This document shows positions 51,191-59,942 of a DNA stretch of 64,000 bases, one piece after another. The notes under the pieces are model-generated. The model made no database searches. It had not been told where the DNA came from and worked only from the letters and a program-made list of their open reading frames with translations. This DNA is from Bin87 sp965261925. GTDB lineage: Bacteria; Chloroflexota; Dehalococcoidia; Lucifugimonadales; UBA3495. Position 1 is the stretch's first letter. Every line of letters starts with the position of its first letter. The position numbers and the translations under genes were made by a program. The DNA is taken from contig OZ253486.1 of assembly GCA_965261925.1 (NCBI GenBank), positions 1,612,001 to 1,676,000 on the forward strand, written 5' to 3'.

Positions 51191-52609
51191 ATGCGCATGT
51201 ACATCTGCGGCGAGTGGGTCGACCGCGATGACAAGATGCCCGTCATCAATCCCTTCGACCAGTCCGCGTTCGACACCGTCCCACGTGGGTCCGCTGCCGA
51301 CGTTCAGGCCGCAATCGCCAGCGCCGTCCGTGGCGCCGCGGTGATGGCCAAGTTGCCCGCCCACCGTCGCTACACGATCCTCAAGCGTGCTGCCGACCTC
51401 ATGGAAGAACGTGCTGACGACCTGGCGGAGACCATAACTCGAGAAGAGGGAAAGGTCATCGCCGAAGGCCGCGGTGAAGTCCAGCGTGCCATCCAGACGA
51501 TCACCTTGTCTGCTGAAGAAGCCAAGCGCCTGCACGGAGAAACCGTGCCGCTCGACTCGGCGCCCGGCGTGGTCAACCAGTTTGGCTTCACCATCCGTGT
51601 GCCCGTGGGCATAGTGGCCGCGATCGCGCCGTTCAACTTCCCGCTCAACCTCGTGTGCCACAAGGTGGGCCCGGCCCTGGCTGGCGGCAACGCCGTTATC
51701 CTCAAGCCGGCCGGGGACACTCCGCTGTCTGCCTTGAAGCTAACCGAGATCCTGCTGGAAGCCGGCCTTCCCGAAGAGGCCATCCAAACCATCACCGGCT
51801 CCGGCGCTGAGATCGGCGACGTTATCACCGGCTCGCCCGACATCCGCAAGATAACCTTCACCGGCAGCATGGAAGTGGGCGACCAGATTTGCCGTAACGC
51901 CGGCATCAAGAAGGTCACCATGGAGCTGGGGTCCAACAGCCCGTTGATCATCATGTCGGATGCCGACATCGAGAAGGTCGCGGCCGCCACGGTTTCCAGC
52001 GGTTTCGCCAATGCGGGTCAGGTCTGCATCTCCACTCAGCGTGTCTTCGCTGCCCGCACCATCTACGCCGATCTGCTAGACGCGCTGGTTAAACCCACCC
52101 AGGAGTTCAGCGTCGGCAATCCCTTCGACGAAGACGTCAAGATGGGCCCGATGATCCGCCAGACCGATGCCGAACGCGTCGAGACCTGGATCGCTGAAGC
52201 CGTGAGCCAGGGCGCGCGCGTCATCGCCGGCGGTGACCGGAGCGGGACCCTCCACTCCGCCACCGTGGTGGCCGACGCTCGGCCGGAAATGCTGATCTCC
52301 CGTGAGGAACTCTTCGGTCCCGCCGTGGCCGTCAGCGCATTCGATGACATTGACGACGCCATCGCCAAGGCCAACGACAGCCGCTTCGGCCTGTCGGCAG
52401 GCATCTTCACCCAGAACGTGGACTGGGCCATGAAGTTCGCGCAGGAAGTGCATTCCGGCAACCTGCACATCAACGCTTCTCCGCAATGGCGGGCCGACGT
52501 TATGCCCTACGGCGGCCTTAAGGACAGTGGCATGGGCAAGGAAGGCCCGGCCTACGCCATCGGTGAGATGACCGAGCTCAAGATGGTTGTGTTCCACTTG
52601 GGCGGTTAG
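51191..52609 (+). CDS. NAD(P)-dependent aldehyde dehydrogenase
   Basis: Aldehyde dehydrogenase superfamily, 472 residues. Rossmann motif FTGSMEVGDQI near residue 223, catalytic glutamate region TMELGSNSPLIIM, catalytic cysteine in NAGQVCISTQRVF, and the later EELFGPAVAVSAF and GGLKDSGMGKEGPAYA blocks. The SNSPLIIMSDAD wording resembles the lactaldehyde/sulfolactaldehyde branch. Substrate unknown. ATG 51191 with a CAGGAG site; MRM leaves 51197 as an alternative. Followed by a hairpin. Confidence 0.92.
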   Translation: MRMYICGEWVDRDDKMPVINPFDQSAFDTVPRGSAADVQAAIASAVRGAAVMAKLPAHRRYTILKRAADLMEERADDLAETITREEGKVIAEGRGEVQRAIQTITLSAEEAKRLHGETVPLDSAPGVVNQFGFTIRVPVGIVAAIAPFNFPLNLVCHKVGPALAGGNAVILKPAGDTPLSALKLTEILLEAGLPEEAIQTITGSGAEIGDVITGSPDIRKITFTGSMEVGDQICRNAGIKKVTMELGSNSPLIIMSDADIEKVAAATVSSGFANAGQVCISTQRVFAARTIYADLLDALVKPTQEFSVGNPFDEDVKMGPMIRQTDAERVETWIAEAVSQGARVIAGGDRSGTLHSATVVADARPEMLISREELFGPAVAVSAFDDIDDAIAKANDSRFGLSAGIFTQNVDWAMKFAQEVHSGNLHINASPQWRADVMPYGGLKDSGMGKEGPAYAIGEMTELKMVVFHLGG

Positions 52610-52652
52610 GCTCGACGCAATCGCGCCGGGGAAAGCCCGAACCCAGCACATG

Positions 52653-52678
52653 TAGGGGCGGATGACTATTCGCCCCTA
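52653..52678. terminator. hairpin after the aldehyde dehydrogenase gene
   Basis: An 11-bp stem (TAGGGGCGGAT / ATTCGCCCCTA, one G-T wobble) with a 4-base loop. The GGGGCG...CGCCCC core resembles the hairpin at 11141-11167 and may belong to a dispersed family. No T run on the plus side. Confidence 0.6.
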
Positions 52679-52705
52679 TCCATTCCAATCCAGCGGAGTG
52701 CCCAA

Positions 52706-53518
52706 ATGACCAGCAGACCCCACGGGATCGACGGCTGGGGATATCCCAATCAGGAATACGCCCCGGAGCCTCGGGTGATGACCGAAGCGCCACGCAGCGC
52801 GCTGGTGGTTACGCCCCACCCTGACGACGCCGAAGGAGGCTGCGGCGCGACCATGGCAAAGTGGATCGCCGAGTCCGGCACCAAGGTGGTCATCCTGATG
52901 TGTACCAACGGCAACAAGGGCACCGGTGACCGTTCGTTCACCCCTGAGACACTCGCCGCCACCCGGGAGATCGAGCAGCAAAACGCCGCCAACGTCCTGG
53001 GTGTCTCGGAGGTGGTGTTCCTGCGTTACGGCGACGGCGAACTGGAAGACACTCAAACTTATCGCGGCCAGGTCGTTCGCGAAATCCGACGTCACAAACC
53101 CGAGGTGGTATTCGGCATCGACCCCTATCGCGTGACCTCCCACACCCACCGGGACCACCGCCACAGCGGCCAGGCCGCGTTGGACGCCGCTTTTTCCTAT
53201 GCCTGGAGCTGGCTGGATTTTTCCGAGCAGATCAGCGATGAAGGCTTGGAGCCCCACCGCGTCGGGGAAGCGTTGCTTTGGGGTTCCGAGCGCCCGGACA
53301 CGTTCATTCCGATCACCGAGGAGCACATCAACCGGAAGGCCAAAGCACTCAGCCAACACGCTTCGCAGATAAGCGCGCGGACTGTCTCCCAGCGCCTGGA
53401 GCGAATGACCGAAGGTTCCCGCCTCCAGGGTGAGCGCTGCGGCGTTCCCTTCGCCGAGGGTTTCCGTCGCATCAATTTCAACCTTGGCACAGACGAATGG
53501 TGGCTACTCAATCGTTAG
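52706..53518 (+). CDS. PIG-L family deacetylase
   Basis: Zinc-dependent N-acetyl-sugar deacetylase-like protein of 270 residues, in the LmbE/MshB/BshB superfamily. The metal site reads VVTPHPDDAEGGCGATMAKW and the second cluster SHTHRDHRHSGQAA. REIEQQNAANVLGVSEVVFLRYGDGEL is also characteristic. Candidates include deacetylation in thiol or glycolipid synthesis; no pathway partner is adjacent. Probably monocistronic. Confidence 0.9.
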   Translation: MTSRPHGIDGWGYPNQEYAPEPRVMTEAPRSALVVTPHPDDAEGGCGATMAKWIAESGTKVVILMCTNGNKGTGDRSFTPETLAATREIEQQNAANVLGVSEVVFLRYGDGELEDTQTYRGQVVREIRRHKPEVVFGIDPYRVTSHTHRDHRHSGQAALDAAFSYAWSWLDFSEQISDEGLEPHRVGEALLWGSERPDTFIPITEEHINRKAKALSQHASQISARTVSQRLERMTEGSRLQGERCGVPFAEGFRRINFNLGTDEWWLLNR

Positions 53519-53534
53519 CCGCCGCCGTGTTGCC

Positions 53535-53540
53535 GTATAA
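53535..53540 (+). promoter_or_regulatory. -10 box for the heptad-repeat gene
   Basis: TATAAT followed by GA, 22 bp before GTG 53562; no clear -35. Confidence 0.5.
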
Positions 53541-53561
53541 TGAACCGGTAGGTTAGCCGGC

Positions 53562-54287
53562 GTGGTGACGATCAACACAACCGACGATTTGCTGCGGGTT
53601 CTGAGCGAGAATCCGGAATGGAAAGCGGCCGTGCGCCGGGAGATCCTTGCCGAGGAATTGCTGAATCTACCGGCCCGGTTTGACAGCTTCGTCGAAGAGC
53701 AGCGCCGCATCAACGAAGATCAACACCGCTTTAACGAAGATCAACGCCGCTTCTATGAAGAACAGTTGCAGTTCAACGGAGAACAGTTGCGGTTCAACGA
53801 TCGTGTCGATCGGTTTATGGTGAGGACCGACGAAAGGTTCGCTCGAATTGAGAGCGACATCGCCAACTTCAGGTCGGATTACGCTCGCACGAATGTCGTT
53901 CGTGAAGCTGACGCCATCGCCGGCGACATGGGCTTCAGCCTGGTTCGCACCCTTTCCTACGTTGAGTTGCGCGACATTCATCAGGACTCTGATACTTCCG
54001 GTATCGAAACGCGTCTGCTGCGAAGTTTCCGCCGCGCCGATTTGGTGATGGAAGTCACGGATGAGGACGGCGCTGCCCACTACGTTGCCGTGGAGGTTTC
54101 CTACACTGCCGACGATCGCGACACCGGACGCACGATACGCAACGCTGATTTCCTTGCGAGGTTCACCGGCCGCCCGGCCCACGCTGCCGTTGCCAGTGTG
54201 CGAAACACCGAACAAGTCCAGTCCACCGTCGCCAGGGGAGAAGTGTACTGGCACCGATTGGACGACCGCGACCCGGCGACGGAATAG
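53562..54287 (+). CDS. coiled-coil protein with PD-(D/E)XK nuclease-like C-terminus
   Basis: 241 residues. Around residues 47-85 lies a repeated heptad of the form (N)EDQxRF: INEDQHRF, NEDQRRF, YEEQLQF, NGEQLRF, NDRVDRF. This should form a coiled coil. The C-terminal half, beginning RFARIESDIANFR, then carries a PD-(D/E)XK-type core: RRADLVMEVTDEDG followed by YVAVEVSYTADDRD, with an aspartate and an E-x-S pair as possible catalytic residues. Such proteins are often called DUF3782-like and are thought to be nuclease-related. Alone, convergent with the isochorismatase-like gene. Confidence 0.7.
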   Translation: MVTINTTDDLLRVLSENPEWKAAVRREILAEELLNLPARFDSFVEEQRRINEDQHRFNEDQRRFYEEQLQFNGEQLRFNDRVDRFMVRTDERFARIESDIANFRSDYARTNVVREADAIAGDMGFSLVRTLSYVELRDIHQDSDTSGIETRLLRSFRRADLVMEVTDEDGAAHYVAVEVSYTADDRDTGRTIRNADFLARFTGRPAHAAVASVRNTEQVQSTVARGEVYWHRLDDRDPATE

Positions 54288-54310
54288 ATGGCGTCCCAGG
54301 CACTCCTTGC

Positions 54311-54916
54311 TCAGTTAGAGATCGCTCCTATCACCTCGTCCGCCGTCGCCACCCAGGCCATGCGTGGGAAGATGATGTCCATGCACACGTCATGCTCTGC
54401 GACTGTACCTGCCGCACAGCAGTCTCGCACCACCACGCAGTCGTAATCTTTGTCCCTGGCGTCCCGCAGCGACCCTTCGACCACGCCGGTGGTCGAATAA
54501 CCCGTTAGGATAAGCGTAGTTATCCCGAACCGCCGCAGATAGACCTCTATGTCAGTCGTGTTGAATGGGCTGGTCGTGTGCTTGATGACGACCGGGTCCG
54601 CGGGCTGCGGCGCGAGCTCTTCGACGACTTCGGCGTCGTGAGACCCTGCGGTCAGACGCGGACCTCCATCGGCGGCGCTGGCCGGCGCTCCGAAAGGCGG
54701 GCGCGGAACATCCCTGCGTTCGGGTCGCCGGTTCACTACCACGTAGATCACCGGCATGCCGGCCTCCCGGGCTTTTTCCAGCAGGCGCGCGCTGTTGGCT
54801 ATGATTTCGACCCCAGTCAGAGGCTGGACGGGCATCCCTCCCCCCTTGATCAGCTCGTTCTGCATATCCTGGATCAGGAGCGCAGTGGTCTGGGGATCAA
54901 TGGTGATATCCGGCAT
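54311..54916 (-). CDS. isochorismatase-like hydrolase lacking the catalytic cysteine
   Basis: 201-residue isochorismatase/nicotinamidase-like fold. Asp 17 (LLIQDMQN) and Lys 112 (VIKHTTSPF) of the catalytic triad are present, but the cysteine region VCVE reads GVVE (GYSTTGVVEGS), leaving Val 145 at the nucleophile position. The protein is therefore not a canonical cysteine hydrolase. It might resemble true isochorismatases, which also lack this Cys, or be a binding protein. ATG 54916 overlaps the end of the MmcB-like gene by 20 bp, so the two are translationally coupled. Confidence 0.82.
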   Translation of the reverse strand: MPDITIDPQTTALLIQDMQNELIKGGGMPVQPLTGVEIIANSARLLEKAREAGMPVIYVVVNRRPERRDVPRPPFGAPASAADGGPRLTAGSHDAEVVEELAPQPADPVVIKHTTSPFNTTDIEVYLRRFGITTLILTGYSTTGVVEGSLRDARDKDYDCVVVRDCCAAGTVAEHDVCMDIIFPRMAWVATADEVIGAISN

Positions 54917-55685
54917 GTTCGTCCTTCTTTGGCTGCGTAATGGCAAGGTTGTCAGGCTGGGAAGTCGGCTGGGACCCGGAACGGTGGGCACCGATGTCGG
55001 CAGTCGGAAACGCCGCGCCAGCCGCCCCGAACTTGACGCCATACGCCCGCATCATGACGGTGGTGTTGGACCGAGCAATGGCGCGAAGCACGTTGGAAAC
55101 GATGCCGGTGTTTTTTCGGATCGTTTTGGCCGGCGCCGCCACGATGTCGCGGGGACCGGGTTCCAGCAGGCCCCAACCGGGCGGGACCATTTCCGTCAGT
55201 ACCACGCCCCGCGGCGCCATGAGGTAGTGGTAGTCGGCGATGCTCAGGAAGCGCGGGTTGCGAAACTTGGTCGAGACCGTGGTCAACCGTTCGCGCAACC
55301 GTTCCGCTTCCTGCTCCAGCCGGCTGCAATCTCCAATCAGGGATTGGTATCCGGGAGACTGGGCCAACTGGATCCGGCGGTTCAGCGCATCCCGCCGCCG
55401 CCGCAGGCGGTCAATGTCCGCCTCGGTGTGGTTGTCGCGGGCGAAGTCTGCCCGTGATGCCTTCACTTCTACCGCGTATATCGTGTTGCCCGGCCCGACC
55501 CCCACCACGTCTACCACCGTACCCCACGGACCCTGCAGTCGTACTTCAAGGCCGATGCAACGGCATCGTGCCACCGAGTATAGCCATTCCCAAGCCTCCC
55601 ACTTCAGCCTGTAGGCACGGTCGGACTCGCTGCCCAGCTTGAACCGCGTGGGATCAAGTAACGATTCGGCCGGCGCTTCTTCCAT
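54897..55685 (-). CDS. MmcB-like DNA-repair / PD-(D/E)XK nuclease-family protein
   Basis: 262 residues. The core VVDVVGVGPGNTIYAVEVKASRADFARD matches the PD-(D/E)XK fold: Asp, then E-V-K. YHYLMAPRGVVLTEMVPPGWGLLE is the downstream strand and loop of the MmcB/YraN-like group. A charged helical segment (DIDRLRRRRDALNRRIQ) is inserted between the two, and the C-terminal 60 residues are low-complexity. A role in DNA repair or alkylation resistance is known for some relatives. Coupled with the isochorismatase-like gene. Confidence 0.75.
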   Translation of the reverse strand: MEEAPAESLLDPTRFKLGSESDRAYRLKWEAWEWLYSVARCRCIGLEVRLQGPWGTVVDVVGVGPGNTIYAVEVKASRADFARDNHTEADIDRLRRRRDALNRRIQLAQSPGYQSLIGDCSRLEQEAERLRERLTTVSTKFRNPRFLSIADYHYLMAPRGVVLTEMVPPGWGLLEPGPRDIVAAPAKTIRKNTGIVSNVLRAIARSNTTVMMRAYGVKFGAAGAAFPTADIGAHRSGSQPTSQPDNLAITQPKKDEHAGYHH

Positions 55686-55694
55686 CGCAGAACC

Positions 55695-56717
55695 TTACTG
55701 CTCCTGCAACTCCCGGACTAGGCGACGCAACTGACCCTGCTCCGCGTCGTTAGCAGTCTCAATCGAGAAATGCATCTCGTCCACCAGCCCGCCATACCTT
55801 TCTTTGAACATGCCGGGGATTTCGTCGTACTCACCGATGATGGCAAAGGCGTTGAGCATCTCGTCGGGCACCAGGTCGCCCATCTCCGCCCATTTGCCCT
55901 CGCGCGACATGACGTGCAGTTCTCGTCCGATGTCCTCGAATCCGTGGCATTCCAACACCGGGAAGTAGGTTCGCGTGGAAGAATAAAAGGCGATACGTCG
56001 CTTGGTCTCCTCCGCTGCCTCGGCGATTGCCGAGCGGTTGGGCCCGGTGACGATGAATCCCCCGCCGACAACGGACACGTCGTCGGCATTTCGGCCGGCG
56101 CGGCGCGCTCCTTCGGCAACATTGGGCTGTACTACCTGTCGCACGTACTCCGGTGAAACCAGGCTGTGCAGCATCAGTCCTTCGCTGCACTCTCCCGCTA
56201 CCAGGCAGTTGTAGCCGTTCACCGCTGCCGTGAATACCTCGGGATGCGGATACTCGCTGGGGCCGGGATTGAAAAATGGCGTCATCAGCGAAAACTGGTA
56301 GAAGTCTCCCGCGTACTCCAGATTGCTTCCCGTGTCCCAGCAGTTCCAGATGGCGTGCAACGATTGCACGTACTCTCGCAGGCGAGGCCCAGCTGAGCCA
56401 GTCCAGCGAGTGGAAAACCTCCGCTCGTTGTGCCCTTTCACCTGCGTTCCCAACCCGAGGCGGAATCGTCCGCCGCTGTTGTCGTGCAGGTCGCGCGCCG
56501 TGTAGGCGACCACCATGGGCGAACGCGGGAAGGCGATGGCCACATGCGTTTCCAAAGTCACACGGCTGGTCGACGTGGCTGCCACGGCCAGCGGCAGGAA
56601 GGGATCGTGCGCCGTTTCGTTCGTGGAAACGCCGTCGTATCCCATGGACTCCGCCCACGCCGCCTCCGCTGCCACGGCGTTAAGGTCTCGGGATCGCAGG
56701 GAATAAACAACTCGCAT
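55695..56717 (-). CDS. LLM-class flavin-dependent oxidoreductase
   Basis: 340-residue luciferase-like protein. MRVVYSLRSRDLNAVAAEAA, ESMGYDGVSTNETAHDPFLP, THVAIAFPRSPMVVAYTARDL, NSGGRFRLGLGTQVKGHNERRFS, then EVFTAAVNGYNCLVAGECSEG. The HNERRFS/TRWTGSAGPRLREY part is characteristic of the F420-dependent branch. It is the last of four LLM enzymes in this window. The upstream 410-bp region shows no gene. Confidence 0.88.
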   Translation of the reverse strand: MRVVYSLRSRDLNAVAAEAAWAESMGYDGVSTNETAHDPFLPLAVAATSTSRVTLETHVAIAFPRSPMVVAYTARDLHDNSGGRFRLGLGTQVKGHNERRFSTRWTGSAGPRLREYVQSLHAIWNCWDTGSNLEYAGDFYQFSLMTPFFNPGPSEYPHPEVFTAAVNGYNCLVAGECSEGLMLHSLVSPEYVRQVVQPNVAEGARRAGRNADDVSVVGGGFIVTGPNRSAIAEAAEETKRRIAFYSSTRTYFPVLECHGFEDIGRELHVMSREGKWAEMGDLVPDEMLNAFAIIGEYDEIPGMFKERYGGLVDEMHFSIETANDAEQGQLRRLVRELQEQ

Positions 56718-57127
56718 GGGGTTACTCCTGTTTGTTGCCGGGCAGGGTCACATTCGGCGCTGGTAAATCGCCACGCTGTGCTGATTTGCGCCCCTCGCTC
56801 GGAGTTTCGGCATGATGTTTCCTGGGGGATCTCGTCTGGTACGGCGTCGTCGTGTCCTAATCCCAAAACATTAAGCGTGAGACCCGCGGGTATGGGCAAG
56901 CATTGGGTGTCACGTGAAACTTGGTTGAAATCCCACTTTGGGACGTTTCCGTCGGTTGCCCGCACCACGTGCACGTGGCCGCCGCTAATTGGGGGAAGAC
57001 GGCCAACGCAACATCGAGCCTCGCGGTGGGCGCACGTCAATCAGCATCTGCACTCAGCGCCTTCGCGGCACACCGCAGACGGAGCGAAATCTGCGGTCCG
57101 TCATTCTCCCGGCGGGATAGCGGTTGC
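56718..57127. other. 410-bp gap between the LLM gene and the pterin dehydratase gene
   Basis: No gene seen. It contains a 14-bp perfect palindrome CCACGTGCACGTGG at 56965-56978, a possible operator, and otherwise nothing I can assign. Confidence 0.45.
56965..56978. repeat. 14-bp perfect palindrome
   Basis: CCACGTGCACGTGG, alone in the 410-bp gene-free stretch upstream of the minus-strand LLM gene. It has the size and symmetry of a dimeric regulator site, but no cognate regulator is in the window. Confidence 0.4.
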
Positions 57128-57487
57128 CTAGCCTTCCGCCGGCGTGTGTTCGGCGTACAGTTGGTCCGTCTTCGCCGCCATAATGAAATCGTTGCGATGG
57201 AGGTTGCGGATCTTGTGCGTCCACCAGGTCACGCTAACCCGTCCCCACTCGGTGGTCAGCCGGGGATGGTGACCTTCGGACTCCGCCAACTCGCCGAGAG
57301 CGCTGGTGAATTCCAGGGCTTGGATGAAATTCTGGAACTTGAACTGCCGGTCCAGCTTGGGAATGCCTGATTCGTCGATCAATTCCCAATGGTTTACTGC
57401 CGGGTACAACTCTGCTACTTCGTCTTCAGTGACGTGAGGGGAATCGCGGCGGCAGGCCGTGCATCGTTCGCTGTACAACTGGGCCAT
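57128..57487 (-). CDS. 4a-hydroxytetrahydrobiopterin dehydratase (pterin carbinolamine dehydratase)
   Basis: 119-residue PCD/DCoH fold that dehydrates 4a-carbinolamine pterin, recycling the cofactor of aromatic amino acid hydroxylases. The signature ESEGHHPRLTTEWGRVSVTW shows the conserved E-x-x-x-H-H-P and the tryptophan, then THKIRNLHRNDFIMAAKTD. No phenylalanine hydroxylase gene is nearby. The cysteine pair CTAC near the N-terminus is common in bacterial members. Confidence 0.9.
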   Translation of the reverse strand: MAQLYSERCTACRRDSPHVTEDEVAELYPAVNHWELIDESGIPKLDRQFKFQNFIQALEFTSALGELAESEGHHPRLTTEWGRVSVTWWTHKIRNLHRNDFIMAAKTDQLYAEHTPAEG

Positions 57488-57586
57488 TGGTTAGCCTCCT
57501 GCTGGTTCCGACGGTCGTTGGCTCGCATCGTAATTCTAGCATAGGGGTTCTTCCGACTGTTGGCGGTGGCGTAATCAAGCTTGCTG

Positions 57587-57615
57587 TTGAGCGCAATCGT
57601 TCGCTGCGGTATAGT
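57587..57615 (+). promoter_or_regulatory. promoter of the TIM-barrel/argH/rpe unit
   Basis: TTGAGC (57587-57592), a 17-base spacer and TATAGT (57610-57615), about 100 bp before ATG 57719. Confidence 0.65.
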
Positions 57616-57718
57616 TTTGGTCGGCGATGCACCGGTCGCCGCGCACTTAGGACCTCATAACCACGACGATCTCTCAGCCACGACGAATCCTCGTCAAACC
57701 GCAAGGGGGCAACGCATC

Positions 57719-58534
57719 ATGATCTACGGCGCCATAACCAATTCCTGGCGGAATCAACTCGATGACGCTGACCTCGGCGATCTGATCGCCACTGCTCGGG
57801 ACCGCGGCGCGGGCCATGTGGAACTCCGACAGACCTGCCTGGGTCTCGCAGAATCCGGCGAAGGCCACGACTGGCGGCCGAACCTGGACACACTCGCTGA
57901 AATCGTGGTCCGTTTCCCCGAACTCACCTTCGATCTCGCCGTCGCGCTCCCGTGTATCACCACTGACATCGACGCTCAGGGCGGTCTGTTCCAGTCCCAA
58001 CTGGAAGCCGCGCGCCTGGTCGGAGGCGGTTCGCCCCACCTCCGTACCGTGGACCCCGGTGCGTCCGATACCCCATGGGAGTCTTCCGTCGATGTCGCTG
58101 ATGCAGCGGGCCGCATCGTGCCGTTGGTACGCGAAGCCGCCCGACAGGGGGTCATCTTCTCCATGGAAAACTCCGGGCAACCGCTGCGTTCGATGGCCTT
58201 GTTGGTGAGCGAAGCGCGGTCCCAACTGACCGAGGAAGAAGGTCTGCACTTGGGGCTCTGTCCGGATCCTGCCAACCAGCTGCGCCGCCATCCCGACAGC
58301 CAACCGCTGGACGAATTGGCGAACCTGCCCGCCGATTACATCAAAATCGTCCACTTCAAGCAGGCTCGGGACGGAGTTGCGATCGGCAGCGTTGACGACG
58401 GCGACCTCGACTGCCACGCTATGCGGCGCATCTTGGAGGGAAAAGCTTATGACGGTGCGGCCGTCATGGAAATTCCGCCGCACGACGACGTTTTCGATAA
58501 CCTCGCCGCAAGCTTCGCCTACCTGGACGCCTGA
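57719..58534 (+). CDS. TIM-barrel protein, xylose-isomerase/AP-endonuclease-2-like
   Basis: 271 residues. The pattern is a sugar-isomerase-like barrel: MIYGAITNSWRN, GHVELRQTCLG, strand with SPHLRTVDPG, MENSGQPLRSM carrying a glutamate ligand, LGLCPDPANQLRRHPDS and YIKIVHFKQAR with its histidine, then AVMEIPPHDDVF. Glu, Asp and His are placed as in the metal sites of this superfamily. It could be an isomerase or epimerase of sugars or inositols. ATG 57719 follows AAGGGGG. It precedes argH by 46 bp, in the same orientation. Confidence 0.75.
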   Translation: MIYGAITNSWRNQLDDADLGDLIATARDRGAGHVELRQTCLGLAESGEGHDWRPNLDTLAEIVVRFPELTFDLAVALPCITTDIDAQGGLFQSQLEAARLVGGGSPHLRTVDPGASDTPWESSVDVADAAGRIVPLVREAARQGVIFSMENSGQPLRSMALLVSEARSQLTEEEGLHLGLCPDPANQLRRHPDSQPLDELANLPADYIKIVHFKQARDGVAIGSVDDGDLDCHAMRRILEGKAYDGAAVMEIPPHDDVFDNLAASFAYLDA

Positions 58535-58580
58535 CCCGGGTCGGCGGCCCCTATTGCCTCGCCGGACCGTCGGTTCATAG

Positions 58581-59942
58581 ATGGTCTCCAAAACTATGCA
58601 GGACCATAGCGACTACACCGTCTCCATACACTACGACCGCAGGCTGTACCGGCAGGACATCGCCGGCTCCAAGGCCCACGCGGCCATGTTGGCGCAGCAG
58701 GGCATCATCCCCAGGGACGATGCCGATGCCATAATTGTCGGCTTGTCCGCTGTGCAGGACGAGATCGAACGGGGTGACTTCCCGTGGGATCCGGCGCTCG
58801 AAGACCTGCACATGAACATCGAACGCCGGCTCACCGACCTGATTGGTCCGGCCGGAGCGCGCCTGCACACCGGTCGCTCGCGCAACGACCAGATCGCCCT
58901 GGATATGCGCCTGTACACCCGCGCCGCCATTGACGACACGATTGCCGGTTTGCGGTCTGTGCAGCGCGCCCTCGTCGACCTGGCAGGGCAATACCAGGAA
59001 GTCCTGATGCCGGGCTACACCCACTTGCAGCGCGCGCAGCCGGTGCTGTTCGCTCACCACATGCTGGCCTACTTCGAAATGTTGCAGCGCGACGTCGGCC
59101 GCTTCACGGATTGCGCCGTCCGCATGGACGTGCTCCCCCTGGGTAGCGGAGCCTTGGCCGGCGTCCCGTATCCCACCGATCGCATCGCCGTCGCTTTGGC
59201 TCTGGAATTTGCGGAGATCAGTCCCAACAGCATGGACGCCGTGGCCGATCGCGATTTTCTCGCCGAGTTCCACGCCGCCGCCGCCATCGCCATGATGCAC
59301 ATTTCCCGACTGTCCGAGGAGATCGTCATCTGGTCCAGCCGCGAGTTCGACTTCGTGCGCCTGCCCGACGAATTCACCACCGGCAGCAGCATCATGCCCC
59401 AGAAGAGAAACCCCGATTTCGCCGAAATCGCCCGTGGCAAGACGGGTCGGGTTTACGGCAGTCTGATGGGCATCCTAACCGTCCTCAAGGGCCTGCCCTT
59501 GACTTACAACCGGGACCTGCAGGAGGACAAGGAGGGTTTCTTCGATACTGTGGATACCCTGCTGTCCACCCTGTCCGTCTTCGCCGACATGTTGCCGGGA
59601 ATGAAACTGAACACGCACCGCGTCGAATCCCTGGCCAGTGAGAGTTATATGCTCGCCACGGATCTTGCCGACTACCTGGTGGGCAAGGGAGTGCCCTTCC
59701 GCGACGCCCACGGCGTCATGCGCCGGCTGTGCCAGCACTGCGAAGCCGATGGCATGTCCCTTTCCGACCTCCCCATCGCCGAGTACCAACGCTTCGCGCC
59801 CCAATTCGATGATGACGTGTATGCCATAACGGCCGCCGCATCTGTCGCGGCACGCGACAATCCGGGCGGCACGGCGCCAAACCGGGTCGCCGAGGGCCTC
59901 GCCCGCGCCAAATCAATCCTGACGAGCACCGAGACACAGTGA
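58581..59942 (+). CDS. argH: argininosuccinate lyase
   Basis: Splits argininosuccinate to arginine and fumarate, a fumarase/aspartase superfamily member of 453 residues. Motifs are HTGRSRNDQIALDMRLYTR, MPGYTHLQRAQPVLFAHH with the catalytic histidine, SREFDFVRLPD and the signature TTGSSIMPQKRNPDFAE. The ATG at 58581 is preferred. The 3' end overlaps rpe by four bases (GTGA), indicating coupling. The other arginine genes are elsewhere. Confidence 0.96.
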   Translation: MVSKTMQDHSDYTVSIHYDRRLYRQDIAGSKAHAAMLAQQGIIPRDDADAIIVGLSAVQDEIERGDFPWDPALEDLHMNIERRLTDLIGPAGARLHTGRSRNDQIALDMRLYTRAAIDDTIAGLRSVQRALVDLAGQYQEVLMPGYTHLQRAQPVLFAHHMLAYFEMLQRDVGRFTDCAVRMDVLPLGSGALAGVPYPTDRIAVALALEFAEISPNSMDAVADRDFLAEFHAAAAIAMMHISRLSEEIVIWSSREFDFVRLPDEFTTGSSIMPQKRNPDFAEIARGKTGRVYGSLMGILTVLKGLPLTYNRDLQEDKEGFFDTVDTLLSTLSVFADMLPGMKLNTHRVESLASESYMLATDLADYLVGKGVPFRDAHGVMRRLCQHCEADGMSLSDLPIAEYQRFAPQFDDDVYAITAAASVAARDNPGGTAPNRVAEGLARAKSILTSTETQ

